A stretch of 64,000 nucleotides of DNA from Jaltomata sinuosa (lineage: Eukaryota > Streptophyta > Magnoliopsida > Solanales > Solanaceae): positions 248,001 through 312,000 of the forward strand of contig QJPP01007239.1 of assembly GCA_003996215.1 (NCBI GenBank), read 5' to 3'. Below the pieces are notes generated by a model. The model was not told the origin of the DNA and searched no databases. It saw nothing but the letters and a program-made list of their open reading frames with translations. Positions 1 through 11,666 of the stretch are shown here, in pieces. How positions within the stretch are numbered: the first letter of the stretch is position 1; each line of letters begins with the position of its first letter. Position numbers and translations under genes: made by a program.

Positions 1-198
1 TGTGCTATATCTTTTTATGGTATCGAATTTTTGTAGTTAAGTGTATACAAAATTAAGAACCTGTAGAAAATAGAAGAAAAATATTAAAAAGTCAAGCTTC
101 TGGTGGTCAATTTTGTTTACAGTTAGTTTCGTTTCTATACCTTTTCTTTCTTGAATTTTATCTAAGGTCTAACAGTTTTGAAATAATTTTGCTACCAG

Positions 199-3100
199 TC
201 GTTGGCTGTTATAGAGTATTTGGTGGCACATGGATCTGAACGCGCAGTTGATGAGATCGTAGAACATACCTATCAGATCTCAGTACGTATTTTCATGTCA
301 TTAAGTTAAATTTCTTTGCCAGTGCCAGGAGTGACAGTTGTTTCATAGTCATACTAAAAAAAGTTTGGTCTTTAGCCTCCTCGTCGTGTATTTACATGTT
401 TCCCTGTTTCCTTTTGCTTCTCAAGTCTCTCACAAGTTTCGAGTATGTTGAACCCAATGGGAAAGATATGGGGATCAATGTGAGGAAAAAAGCAGAAAAC
501 ATTGTGGCATTATTGAATAACAAGGAAAAGATACAAGAGGTTAGAGATAAAGCTGCTGCAAATCGTGACAAGTAAGGAAATGCTTTAGTGTCTGACTTTG
601 CTTTATAGCCTGTTTGGCCAAGCTTCTAAAATCAGCTTATTTTGAAAATTGCTTTTTTCATAAGCGCTTTTCAAAAAAGTGCTTTTGATGAGAAGCAATT
701 TGTGTTTGGCCAATATTTTTAAAAAGCACTTTTGAGCAGCAATTAGTGTTTGGCCAACCTTTTTAAAAGTGCTTTTAAGTATATTTTTCTCAAAAGTGCT
801 TTTCAAAAAAGTGCTTTTAGGAAGAAGCTACTTTTTTTAGCTTCTGAAAAACAGCTTCTGCTACTCCCCAGAAGCACTTATTTTCTCCCAAAAGTTTGGC
901 CAAACACCTCATTTTTTTAAAATAAGCACTTTTGAGAAAAAATAAGCACTTTTGGGGAAAAATAAGCTTGGCCAAACAGGCTATTAGATTACTTAAGAGT
1001 CCCTCATAACTAGTTGCATGGTCATGACGGAAATGCCACCTTTTAGGTACTTTGGACTGTCATCTTCCGGAGTAACATTTAAGTCAAACTCTGCCTCTTT
1101 TAGTAGCAGCAGCAACTTTCAGAGTGGTGATCGATACGGAGGTTTCGGAAATAAAAGTGATGGCAATTCATTTAAGGATAGTTACAAGGAAAAGGATCGG
1201 TATGGTCAAGATAAGGTTGGCCAAAGTACTTTTAAATCAAAGGGGTCATCTCATTATGGCAGGTCTGTATGATTTTTTTTTCTGCACTATGCTTCACTTT
1301 ATCCTTTCTATTTTATTGTACTCTGAGATTCTTAACCATGTACTGTTGGTTGAGAAACTCGTGTGATTCATATTTGGGGTTTGTGGTATGGGGTTTTTAA
1401 CTATTGCTTTCCTTTTAGTTGCTTACGGCTTGTAATGTACTGATACATTATATATTTGATCAGTATAAAAAGGGCCAACATTCTTGAGACTCAGGATCTT
1501 TTGTTACCGTCTTTCCTTCTTTCTCATTTCATCCCTACCGCATGACTTCCACTCCAAATTGTTTTTCGCTATTCTAGATTTACTGGAAGAAGAAAGTTTG
1601 AATAATCTAGGCTTTTCAATTGCCTCAACCGGACCCATGTTAGATGAGTACGGCATGGTTATGAGCACTAACTATGAACCATACAAATGCGCTAGAACCT
1701 TCTTAGAAACTTAGCATATCCCTCAGTTACTCATACTTAAGTCCACATAGCATAGTTTATAAATTATTTTTTGTTGTTTTGGTTATCTTTTGCTCTATAA
1801 TCAGGAAGGTGATTATAATTGACAATGAACTGCTAGAATCTTCCACAAAGAGCCAAACACTTGGATTGTTCTTGTTCCAAATCTCGTAGCTTTCTTGACC
1901 ACCTTTAGGATTGCTATAAGCAGGTTAATGGGTTTGTAGGCTGCTGTGTCTAAAGAGAGTGATGTAGAGTGTATACTAGAGAAAATAGAGTTTCTATTGA
2001 CTGAGAAGTGTAAGAAAGCATAGATAGTTAGACAGAGAGAGAGATGTGAAAATAGACAAAAGAGAGAAGAAAAGATAAGTGGAATAAAGAGTTGTATTAG
2101 TTATTTTGATTTGAAAGAGAGAAACTTCTCTTTTTCTACATTGGTTCTCTTCTCAATTGGGTCTTCAATTTTCTGAATAGGTGTCTGCATAGTCTGCTCC
2201 ATGCATTCTTTCGGGCCTCAATTGTTGTTTGGTTCTCCCTCTCACATGTTTAGACAGCTTATATGTACAACTTTATTTCTTCTTCTTTATATAACTGTTC
2301 GCTTTAGCATTCAAATCGACTAAAGTTTAAGTGACTATCATCACCACAACGGTTCCTATTGTTGCATCTTTAACCTCATTATATCTCCCTTTTCTTGAAT
2401 TCGAGAACATTTTGCAGCAAGGTGCAAGACACTGTTTCAGCTAGTGGATCAAAGATGGCAAAGAGAACAGGTAACCCTGATAAAGCTAGTTCTAATCCTT
2501 CACCGAGCGCAGCTGCATCTTCAAGCAAATATGAGGAAGATTTTGATGATTTTGATCCTCGAGGGACTTCAAGTACTAGTAAGTATCTTTATATCTATCT
2601 TTAACATTTGCAATGCTAGTCTACTTTATGTTTTCCAGAAGGCCCTCAATTTGTCCACATAATGTTTTGCATTAAAAGGTGAAATGTCACTAAAAGTTTG
2701 CATACAAAGGCGAAGTGTCACTTTTACAGATTGGGTGATTTGTGCCCAAAGATCGAGGTCTCATGAGCAGAAGTGGAAGAATTTTCTTTGGCCTCAAAGC
2801 TTAGGTTCTTTCCAAGGGTGAAACCAAGTAAATTGTAAAAAGATGTTGGCTTTATGATGCCTTAAAAAAAAGGAAAAAAAGATGTTGGCTGGACCACAAG
2901 ATGCTAAAGCTGTTAATTGGTTATGAAAGCATTACAAGGTTAGCTTGTCCTGCTTTCCTTTTTGTTTCATAGAGTTGCAAGATTGAGAAAATATGTGTCA
3001 AAAAGTAAGCCATGGAGGTTTTTAAATTTTGGGTGTTGCTGGAACTTATTTTCTTTTTTCCAAGGAAATGACTTGCAACATGAAAATAAGTCAACCTCCA

Positions 3101-4914
3101 ACTACTTGGGAGCAAACAAAAAAAGACATACTAAAATATTTCAAAGAAATGAAATATAAATAGAGTAAAATCTTCACTGTGGTCATTGTACTGTGAGCTG
3201 TCTTTTCTCATGATTTCGTGTCTCTTCTATATGCTTTATGAGGTAGCTTTAAGATAATACTTTAATGCTCAAGTCACAGCATCAAATTTCCTTGTGCAAG
3301 TCTTTAATTTTTAGTTTGAGACTGAGGTGTAGTTGTTTGTTTTTTGTGTTTATACCCTCTTCTTCCCCCACCCTTGCCTTTTGTATTTCTGCCACTGTTA
3401 TCAAAGGCGCGCTTAAGCCCTGAAGTGAGGCTCAAAACGTGTTGATCTCTACGCCTTGCTTAATATGCGCTTCAGTGTCGTCATCAAGGCCTTTTTTTCA
3501 CTGAAAACCGCGCTTTGCTTGCGCTTTGGGCTTAAAGCCCAAACGGACCTTAGAGCTTTTTTGAGCTTTTTGCTTTTGATAACACTGATTTTTGCATGTA
3601 GTCAGCCTTTTGCTTGTGTGATTAGGGGTTCCACAATTATGTCTTTCTTTAGTCGACCAGTCTCTGCTTGATTGTTTTTGTTCTTTTGACTGCCAGTAAA
3701 TGCTTATGGACTCGATTCACTGAAAAATGGAAAGAAAGCCTAAGGATCTTTGAAATTTTGTTCTCAACAACCTTCCATGAATTCGGATGGGGCAATTCCT
3801 AAGCAAATGATTTTTTTTCTTGCTGATAATTAATTCATCTGGAACCTATTCCATGCAATTCATCTTATAGCTAGTTCCGGATTGAGGTGCAGTTGTTGTT
3901 TCTTTGCAATTAACTACTTCGTTTCACTGTCAAGCAGAGCCTTCTACAGGAAAAACTGACCAAGTAGATCTATTTGGGCAAAATTTGATTGGTGACCTCT
4001 TGGATGCACCAACGCCTGTTCCAGCTGATAATTCTACTGTCACCAGTCATCCGTCGGAGGTTGATTTATTTGCTGACGCCAATTTTGTATCAGCGAAACC
4101 ACGGTCAAAGGAAGGGGTAACCTCTCGGTCTTTGGTTCATGCTTCTTTGCAATTTTACTTTTTTGTTAGTTATAAATTGGCCATCTGTTCTTTTCTGCAG
4201 ATAAGTGTAGATCTGTTTGCTTCCCAGCCTTCCTCTTCACCTGTAGCTTCTTCAACAATAGATTTTTTTGCTGCACCAGATCCTGTTGTTCAACCCGACG
4301 TCAGATCTCCAAAACCAGTCCAGATAAATACTACTATGGTCGATCCATTTGCGGCAGTTCCACTAAATAACTTTGATAGTTCTGATCCTTTTGGTGCATT
4401 TGTTTCTCCTGCTGATCGTATATCAGTACCCAATGAAAGTGCCACCAGTGGTGGGAATCAGCAGACTCCTAATAAATTAGACAAATCTCCTCTCGAAGCA
4501 AAGCCCTCACCGAAGAAGGATAATTTTCAAGTCAGCTCCGGAATATGGGCTGATTCATTGAGCCGTGGACTCATTGATCTGAATATTGCTGCACGTAAGT
4601 TTCTCTACGACTATACATAGTATGCTTAGCTTTAGAGTAGAACCAGGCCAATAGTTACTTATTGTATAGATGATTGTACTTAACATTCTGTTTCCCCTGC
4701 AGCCACGAAGGTCAACCTTGCAGACGTAGGCATCATGGGTGGATTGACCGATGGGTCGGAAGTGAAAGATAAAGGGCCAACCACTTCTTACATGGGTAGA
4801 GCCATGGGTCAAGGAACCAAACTTGGCCAATCCGGGTTCACGTCCACAGCAACGGGTGCAGATGACTTTTTTTCAAGTCATCAAAACTATCAATTTGGCA
4901 GCTTTCAAAAGTGA
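199..4914 (+). CDS. EPSIN1: EPSIN1-like clathrin interactor (ENTH domain), 5' end outside window
   Basis: Seven exons join in one open frame: 199-282, 426-571, 1047-1262, 2418-2578, 3938-4116, 4201-4594 and 4703-4914 (464 codons including the stop, all with GT/AG borders). The first two exons encode the C-terminal half of the ENTH phosphoinositide-binding domain (AVIEYLVAHGSERAVDEI, FEYVEPNGKD, NVRKKAENIVALLNN). The rest is a low-complexity tail with repeated DLF/DPF-type clathrin and adaptor motifs (VDLFGQ, VDLFADA, VDLFASQ, VDPFAA, SDPFGAF) and a conserved C-terminal block (GIWADSLSRGLIDLNIAAP, TSYMGRAMGQGTKLG). Adding about 80 missing N-terminal residues gives roughly 545 aa, the size of EPSIN1 rather than the much longer EPSIN2/3. 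In Arabidopsis EPSIN1 works at the trans-Golgi with clathrin and VTI11 in vacuolar transport. The start codon and promoter lie upstream. Introns carry two MITEs. It faces ELF3 tail-to-tail. Confidence 0.88.
606..985. mobile_element. MITE-like foldback element in EPSIN1 intron
   Basis: About 380 bp bounded by inverted ends reading ATAGCCTGTTTGGCCAAGCTT at the left and its reverse complement at the right (964-985). The interior is also self-complementary, with repeated AAGTGCTTTT/AAAAGCACTT blocks. The flanking TTA/TTA-like bases suggest a 2-3 bp target duplication. It is non-coding and sits between coding exons 2 and 3. Family assignment (Tourist/Harbinger-like or other) is uncertain. Confidence 0.7.
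3396..3592. mobile_element. MITE-like element with GTTATCAAA termini
   Basis: The left end reads TGTTATCAAAGGCGCGCTTA and the right end GCTTTTTGCTTTTGATAACA, an imperfect terminal inverted repeat around a GC-richer interior with alternating AAGCGC/GCGCTT words. It is about 195 bp long and lies in the large intron before the 3938 exon of EPSIN1. Confidence 0.6.
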
Positions 4915-5284
4915 TTTTTCAACAATACAGCTGATATTCATTCTCCCCAGCTTCCACTCAGTATTCATTTGTGAATTTCACAGCTAAAGTGAAATAGAGA
5001 AGAGCAGCGTCTCGGTGCAAGTTAGGAGAGTGATCAATGTTTTCTCAGTACCAGGCCACTAATTCATATACCATACAACTATAATGCAGAAATATTCTTG
5101 TACTTGATCTTATGAATCATGTCATAGGCATTTCCCATTTTTATTTATATAAATAGATGTCACTCAATTCTTCACTTCCCATGTTTTGGCATATGCTTGT
5201 CTACAGTAGCTGATACTATTCTTACTCTTGGTGATCCAATCAGAAGATCACCAGATTGCTCCTAATGGTTTGATGCCAATGTTT

Positions 5285-5462
5285 CGAAAATCTAGTGGTA
5301 AATATAGACCACCAAGGAGTGAGGTGGGATGGTTGGAATTCTATTAGAGGTCTCGGGTTAGAGTCTTGAGAATAAAGAATCTTCTTGTAAAGAGCATTTC
5401 ACGGCCCTTAGTGGCCTGTATGGTGTGGATTCAGATCAATCAACCAGTGAATTTCGGATAAT
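5285..5462 (+). mobile_element. tRNA-derived SINE-like remnant (SolS-like)
   Basis: A degenerate A-box-like segment (CTAGTGGTAAA) is followed by a B-box-like stretch (GAGGTCTCGGGTTAGAGTC) and a 3' part with GGCCTGTATGGTGTGGATTCAG. This order matches tRNA-derived SINEs common in Solanaceae. The copy is old and partly eroded. Confidence 0.45.
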
Positions 5463-5465
5463 AGA

Positions 5466-5612
5466 TAAACAACAACAACACAACAACAACATACCTAGTG
5501 TAGACAAAGTGGGGTCTGGGGAGGGTAGAGTGTACGCAGACCTTACCTCTACCTCAGAGATGAGGTAGAGAGGCTGTTTCCGATAGACCCCTGGCTCAAG
5601 ACAGGATAACAG
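5466..5612 (-). mobile_element. TS-type SINE
   Basis: On the minus strand it reads GAGCCAGGGGTCTATCGGAA, then a GAGGTAGAG block, CTGCGTACACTCTACCCTCC and CCAGACCCCACTTTGT, ending in TTG repeats (AACAACAAC on the plus strand at 5466-5490). This is the tobacco TS family layout with its (TTG)n tail. It sits between the convergent EPSIN1 and ELF3 genes. Confidence 0.8.
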
Positions 5613-5965
5613 ATGGTTAAACCAAAAAAAAAGGAACAAGGTAGAGTTGTTTGTCATCCTTCTCAATATCTCAAGACCAAGGAGTGAATGTTGAACAAAT
5701 CACCAAAACATAGAATGAGTTCACTTCTTTCTTTTTCTTTTTTATTTGAGAATGGTAACATGTAAAAGAGTTCACAATGGAGTACTACAACAAATATTAG
5801 CCTCTTCAGGTATGTTATCTACAAAGTGGCTCACCAGCTGAGTTAGAAATCCAATTACAACAATACAGTCAAAGAGGTAATAACAAATAGACCAAAAAAA
5901 ACTCATCATCTTGGATGAAGTACATGATCCAGTAAGAACTACCTAACAGATGAAAGAAATCTGAG

Positions 5966-8900
5966 TCAATACTGTTTTCTCTCGTCTTGTATGGACTGAA
6001 AAATCCGAGCAGCAGATTCTGTAGCTGACCTGGCGTTATGAGGTACAACTTTGATCACTCGGGCAGGGCGGTTAGGAAAATGTGGCTGAGGTCTAAGAAC
6101 AGGATTGTCAATAGCTGGAGAAGTTGGGAAGAGACGAAATGCACTTCTTCCTCTCGTGGAGTTGCCCACGTCTACTCCACGAGCTCTTTCACTCGGACTA
6201 CTTGCAGTACTGGCCTGCAACTCAGAATCTCTAGAAGGATACAATCTCACAACCTCTGGCACAGTTCTATTATTCTCACTCACAAAGTTACTTGAGTTCT
6301 GGTGTTGAATGTTAAAATTAGCTCCCCCTCCTGATAACTGACTTTGAGAACGCGTTGGAGCAACCTGGTTCGATTGATATTGAACCGGAGATGGGATTGC
6401 TGGATTCATAGCTGGCATGCCAAACGGACGAAAGTAGTCATGACCAGTTGGAGGTGCAAAAGGCAGTCCATATGCTGGTCCACAACCTCCATATACTGAA
6501 CTTATGACTGCAGGTCCGTATACGAGTCCTTCAGAAGGAGACATCACGGGGATCAACCATTGGTGCCCCGGAGGTTGATTGTAGCACCAAGGACTCATAA
6601 GGGGATCATATTTTGCAGGTGTTGGTAGTTGTTTTTCTGATAGTGGTCTGCAGATAGAAGGTTGGCTACCGTTTTGTACAGAAGAAAGAGATGTCTTTCC
6701 TACATCATTTTCAGCATTGCATTCCATCCTAGTTTTAGGCTTCTCGGAATCATTCTTGGACCGCGAAACATTTTCAGGTGCTTTAACACTATGCTCCAAG
6801 GAGATTCTTTTAGCAGACAACCTCTTTAAAGGTTTGCCTAAATAAGCACTATCTTCGAGATTCACATTTGGTGAACCAGCTATCAGTTTCTGGACCTATT
6901 GAGTAACAAATGGAAAAATTTGAGCAAAATGCCAAGTCCAAGGAAAGACGGGGAATGTTAATATCACTTCGCTGCCTTACCTTGAGTAGCCGATGCAACT
7001 CAAATACTTGAACTGCAAGCATTCTCTGCTGGCTGTACCAGGACAAATAGGGACAGAATCAAGATAACAAATGACATATAGAAAAAGATTAGCTCTTGAA
7101 CTTCATACATCCGAAATATCAATACAGAATAGAAGTAATATAAGACTAATGTACAGTTGAAAATCAGCTGGAAGAAACAGAACCACCAAGTTGACCTACA
7201 GATAGCAACAAGAACTCAAGAAATGATCATGCGAGATGAGCAAATGATAATGTAAGCTCATGAAAAGACCGGTCAGGAGTTCCTTCATGATGCTTGAAGA
7301 AAAGAGTCTCTATGAGCAAATAGACAACCAATAGGCAAAATATTTGCAGTGCTTCGATAGGAAGACATCAGTTAAATGACTGGTGAGTAACTGAGTCTCC
7401 ACTATGACTCAGATGTGGGGGAAAGAGTAGGGGCCAGTCTCGTTTTTCATTTTTCTATCTAAGAAACTACAGATGCAATGAAATGGACAGTGAGAGTGAG
7501 TTAAGTTTCTTGCTCTACAACACAAATAACCATTTTTCCTGTTTTTCTCTTCCATCAATGAAGATAGAAAACATAGAAGGCAGTCAACGCCAATGGTACA
7601 ACATCCTTCTCCTACATATCTGATACACTGTGGAGATAGTTTCCTACACAGCCATAACAACTGTTGCATGATTCCCGGATACACATCAAATCTGAGTTTT
7701 TGAGGTCAGGGAAAAGAAGATCCGCATGTTACACTCTAAACTCACCCAACAATTGTCTACAACCCAGGAAAACCAACAAAAAAGAAGGCCCCAGAGATAA
7801 GTTGACAACAAATTAAACTAATCCAGTGGCGACAGCTCCCCATGAAACTACAAGTTGTCTCTTTTCATATTCAAATGGCAAAGTTCACAAATCATTTTGA
7901 CAATCATCCAAGTAAGTTACGTGTCATTCAACGTGCTTCAAATGGTAAAGACTAGCCCACGTCATGAAAAGATCTTCAAGACACATTGTTTGACAAAGTT
8001 CTTGACATACAAGAAAGTGCAGTTGAGATGTAATTTCATGTAGAACTGACTGGATCGCAAATACATCATAGATATCATTGAAATAATTTGTGAAAACAAT
8101 TGTAGGTTATGAATGGTTATACTATACACATGTATTCAGAAAAAAGGTAACTCACACTAACAAGCACATATCGGTGCTAATTGACTGCAGAAATATTTGA
8201 GGAGCACATACTTCATATTTAAGAAAAACAAAACCATGAGGATACACAAAAGGGACATTTTTTAACTTTCACAATACAAATCATGATCTGAGTGTCACTT
8301 TAAAGTACATCATCAGCAAGAAAAAGTCAGGTTCAAAACAAAGCCAATTTATAATATCCCCGGAAACCATCAGCCAAAGATAATGATAGGGCTCATTTTT
8401 GCACAACGTAATAAGAAAATGAAGATGTCAAGCTCAAACAATCAATCAAAGCTATCACCAAGAAACCAGACTTACTCGGCAATAGCTCGTCTTGCTTTCC
8501 AGAAATGCTTTTGTCCAATCATTCTAACAACATCATCAGGAGATATGTCCATTTCAGATACATACTCGACCATGGAAGTCTCTGATAGTTCATCACTCTG
8601 GTCGATTTCTCCTGTTTGTGATGATTTACACGTCTTGTCTTCCTGGGAGTCTGTATCATTAATAAGGTTATTAATTGTATCCGCTCTTCTGATGATAAGT
8701 CATTCAAATGGAAAGAAGATTACCACTATCAACATCTATGACAGATCCAGAAAAGACAGTGCAATCAACTTGAGAATCAGATCTGAATTCCAACTGTACT
8801 ATGTTGGTCTTATGTGATTCTCCAGAGGTATTAACAAAATTCTCTCTCGGTTTAAAATGCGAGAGTTGATCAGTCCGCTTCAAAGTACCTTCTCGCTTAT

Positions 8901-10115
8901 CCATAGATAAAGCATCTGAGGTACCTTTAGAATAGTCCTCTGTGCTTACTGCACGCTCTTTGGAATTGTCTTTATTCTGGCTTTTACCATGCTGTCTCGC
9001 AATTAGACCCCTCATTTCCTTCAACTCTTTGTTTGAGGGTCCTGAAAACGCTTGATTAGAGGTGAGTTTTTCCTTGTCCAGATTGTTATAAAATTCCCCA
9101 TGTTTCTGATCCACCTTGGAGTTGCCAAAAGTGGGAACTCTAAAATGTTTCTTTTCTGTTTGCTTTTTAGACTTAACTTCCCGCAATGAACCAGAACTAC
9201 GGCCATGCCCATGTGGCTTCTCAACTGGATGTCTTAATGCAGGAAGTTGTCTTGAGAAAAATACACCTCTTTCATGTTCATTCTCCTACACAATTTGCTC
9301 AACTCAGATATAACAAATTCAAACAACCACAGAACTTCTATCCACAACAACAACAATAACATACCCAGTATATTCCCACAAGTGGGGTCAACATCAAGAA
9401 ATCTTGAAACCAGCCACAGGGAGTACCACAAGGAGAAAGAAAGGGAGGACGTGGAAACGACATATTTAATGTGGATTAAGCATCAAACTTGGATAAAGAG
9501 ACCTATAAGAAAAGGGAACACATTGACATAGTTGAATATCATCCTCCTGGAGCATTTAAGCAAGGAATTTGGGCAGTAGTTGTAATTCTTGGTAAAGAAG
9601 AAAAATTCAAATGTAAGAAGCCCTACTCAAATGGACAAATCCAAACGGAGGCAAAATCACTAGGTGATTTTCTTACCATCTATCCAAGGTAGTGGACAGA
9701 ATAACTAGGTAGTTGTGCTGGTGGGAGGTAGTAGGAACCTCGTGGAATTAGTCGAGGCTCGTGCAAGCTGGACCAGACACCGCGGTTATCAAAACAAAAA
9801 AAAGGTTGGAAAATCAAGCAAAATGTCCTCACCTAAAACCATTGGCAGTATTTAGAATATATCTACTATGAAGCAAAATACAATTATTTGAACTTGGTTT
9901 ACCTGGCTTGAGTGAGGAGGGACCAAATTTGCACTGTTACTATTGTTAACAGGCAAATCACCAGCGTTGTATCGTTGGGAAGGGATACTAAGCTGTTCAT
10001 AAAGAGCCATCTTGTTCCTTGGAGGTGCTCTTGGACCTCCTTTTTCTGCATCATTGACATGAAGCCTTGGAAACATAGGCCCCATAACTTTCTCTTCACC
10101 TATCCCTCTCTTCAT
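5966..10115 (-). CDS. ELF3: EARLY FLOWERING 3 (ELF3) homolog, reading frame broken in exon 2
   Basis: ELF3 is the scaffold of the nuclear Evening Complex (ELF3-ELF4-LUX), which gates the clock, flowering and thermo-responsive growth. Four coding exons are recognisable: 9903-10115, 8476-9285, 6981-7032 and 5966-6895. Exon 1 carries the ELF3 N-terminal block (GPMFPRLHVNDAEKGGPRAP, NKMALYEQLSIPSQR). Exons 2-3 carry the middle block (DISPDDVV, GQKHFWKARRAIA, QQRMLAVQVFELHRLLK). Exon 4 carries the PLMSPWCYNQPPGHQWL block and ends VIKVVPHNARSATESAARIF. Exon 2 is not open: its frame stops at 8704-8706, and the downstream blocks resume in another frame from about 8680. Translation would end after about 264 of an expected ~670 residues. 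No intron could hide a ~30-nt gap. It is therefore either a null allele or pseudogene, or contains sequence errors. The polyQ tract seen in some ELF3 alleles is absent. Confidence 0.85.
9343..9392 (-). mobile_element. Truncated TS-type SINE tail in ELF3 intron 1
   Basis: Only the 3' tail is recognisable: ACAACAACAACAATAACATA followed by CCCAGTATATTCCCACAAGT and GGGGTC. It lies just outside the exon 2 acceptor of ELF3 (which is at 9286 on the minus strand). Confidence 0.55.
9655..9800 (+). mobile_element. SolS-like SINE fragment in ELF3 intron 1
   Basis: It reads CACTAGGTGATTTTCTTACC, then GTGCTGGTGGGAGGTAGTAG, GGAATTAGTCGAGGCTCGTG and CACCGCGGTTATCAAAACAA with an A-rich tail. The same family recurs at 10345-10432 (minus), 39222-39325 (plus), 54250-54395 (minus), 59548-59612 (minus) and, as the tRNA-like 5' end, at 63935-64000. 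Confidence 0.6.
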
Positions 10116-11035
10116 CTTCCTGTCAGTAGTCTTCTTCTAGTCCTTTTTTCTAAATGACCAAAAAAATCCGTTTGGAGCCAACCCTTAGGACCAACCGTGG
10201 CCTCCAAAACTCACGGATAATGGTTCCATCCCTCTACCCTTCTCCACTTACTCCTCTCCTATTCGAAACTCGGAGATAACAGGCCCATCCTTCTACTCTT
10301 CTCCACTTATCCCTCTTCTAGTCTTTTAACAGATACAACAAAGTACCTTTTTTTTTTAATGATAGTGGTGTTTACATCAGCTTGCTTGCACCTCAACTAT
10401 TTCACGGAATAGCTGCCAAGTGCTAACACCCACCAACACAAATACAACAAAGTACTATTTAACACTGACTAATTCAAGAATCCCCAATGAACAGCCTTGA
10501 ATCATTCAAGTAATAACAAAGTCACAAACACAAAAATCAAAATCATCCCATTTCCTCCAGTGAGTTGCAAATTCAGATTCCACAAGCAAAAACACTAGAA
10601 ATTGAAAGTATAAATGCAAAAAAAAACTGTTCTTTTACCACAAATTTCCCATAACTGCTCAAAACTAATCTGACTCACTTGATAAAACACTTAAATCCAC
10701 TTACCCATAAATCAAGATCAATTCTTTACCTCAAATCAAGCACTTTCAGAAGTACCCCAGAAACAAAAAGACACAAACTTTGCTTTGAACAACAAGAAAG
10801 CTTCTTCCTCACAGTACAATCATGAACAAAAAGGATAATGTTGGGAATAAATAGTAAAGGTAAAAAGAAGAAAAAAGAAGAAAAAACAAGAAATTAAAGT
10901 GAAGAAACAAGAAATGATTCTTGAAATGGGAAAAAGGGGTTATGGATTCTCATTCATTCTTGGAAGGGAAAAGATCAATCAGAGGCTTGGGTTGAAGCCT
11001 GAAAGGGAAAGAGCCAAAAAAGTTTGGCCATAATA
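10116..11035. other. ELF3 5' region (probable 5'UTR, UTR intron and promoter)
   Basis: There is no coding region. An AG acceptor a few bases before the ELF3 start (minus strand CTGACAG then GAAGATG) suggests a 5'UTR intron. Within it, 10200-10320 contains two imperfect copies of a ~57-bp pyrimidine-rich unit (CTTCTCCACTTA in each), and 10345-10432 is a SolS-like SINE fragment. The promoter cannot be placed precisely. Confidence 0.4.
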
Positions 11036-11094
11036 CATCCACCTTTGACACAACATATTGATAGTTTTTAAGTAGAATTAAATATTAATGTTTG

Positions 11095-11262
11095 GAACAC
11101 TGACCAACAAAGGATGTGGGGCAGTGGATGGATTGGTCCTCCCTCAAGCAGAAGTCTCGGTTTCGAGCTTGGATATGAAAAAAAATCTTTTATAGGAAGC
11201 GCTAACCCAATGGATTATATCCAACGCAAATTTAAATTAGTCGAGCTCCTCTAATGAAAATA
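11095..11262 (+). mobile_element. tRNA-derived SINE-like remnant
   Basis: An A-box-like segment (GATGTGGGGCAGTGGATGG) is followed by a B-box-like segment (GAAGTCTCGGTTTCGAGCTT) and a 3' part with AAATTTAAATTAGTCGAGCT. This order resembles the remnant at 5285-5462. It lies upstream of ELF3. Confidence 0.5.
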
Positions 11263-11457
11263 TTATTGGGTTTTTAAGAGGTGTGAATGGAAAATAAATA
11301 GGTATTTCCGCAAAAAGACACGAGTCACTTTGAATGATTGTGACTTTTCTTATAGGTTGTGACATCTTTAATTGGTTGTGACTTTTTCTATAGGTTGTGA
11401 CTTTTTAGATAAGTCACAATAAGCACTTCTTCATACTAGCTTTTCGTTGGCTATAAA

Positions 11458-11666
11458 TTAAGAGCCCGTTTGGATTAGTTTATTTTAAGTGTTTTTAAGT
11501 TAAAATAACTTTTAAGCTGTTTTATAGTGTTTGAGTAAGTAAAAAAGTGCTTCTAGACACTTAGTTTTAAGCCAAAATAGCCAAAAAAAAAACTAAAAGC
11601 TAAAAGCTGGGATTTTCAACTTAAAAAAAGCAACTTAAAATGAGCTTATCCAAACAGGCTCTAAGA
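11458..11666. mobile_element. MITE-like element upstream of ELF3
   Basis: The left end reads TTAAGAGCCCGTTTGGATTA and the right end TTATCCAAACAGGCTCTAA, an imperfect terminal inverted repeat about 205 bp apart. The interior contains AAGTGCTT and TTAAGTTG-type complementary words. The termini resemble those of the element at 606-985, but it is shorter and distinct. Confidence 0.65.

Larger units (their letters stand above)
4915..5965. other. EPSIN1-ELF3 convergent intergenic region
   Basis: This holds the EPSIN1 3'UTR, the two SINE-like pieces listed separately and the ELF3 3'UTR. I see no other gene. Any short reading frames here overlap the SINE. Confidence 0.7.

Noticed and set aside
8383..8817. 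144-aa plus-strand frame over ELF3
   Set aside because: It lies antisense to ELF3 exon 2 and is a shadow of it.
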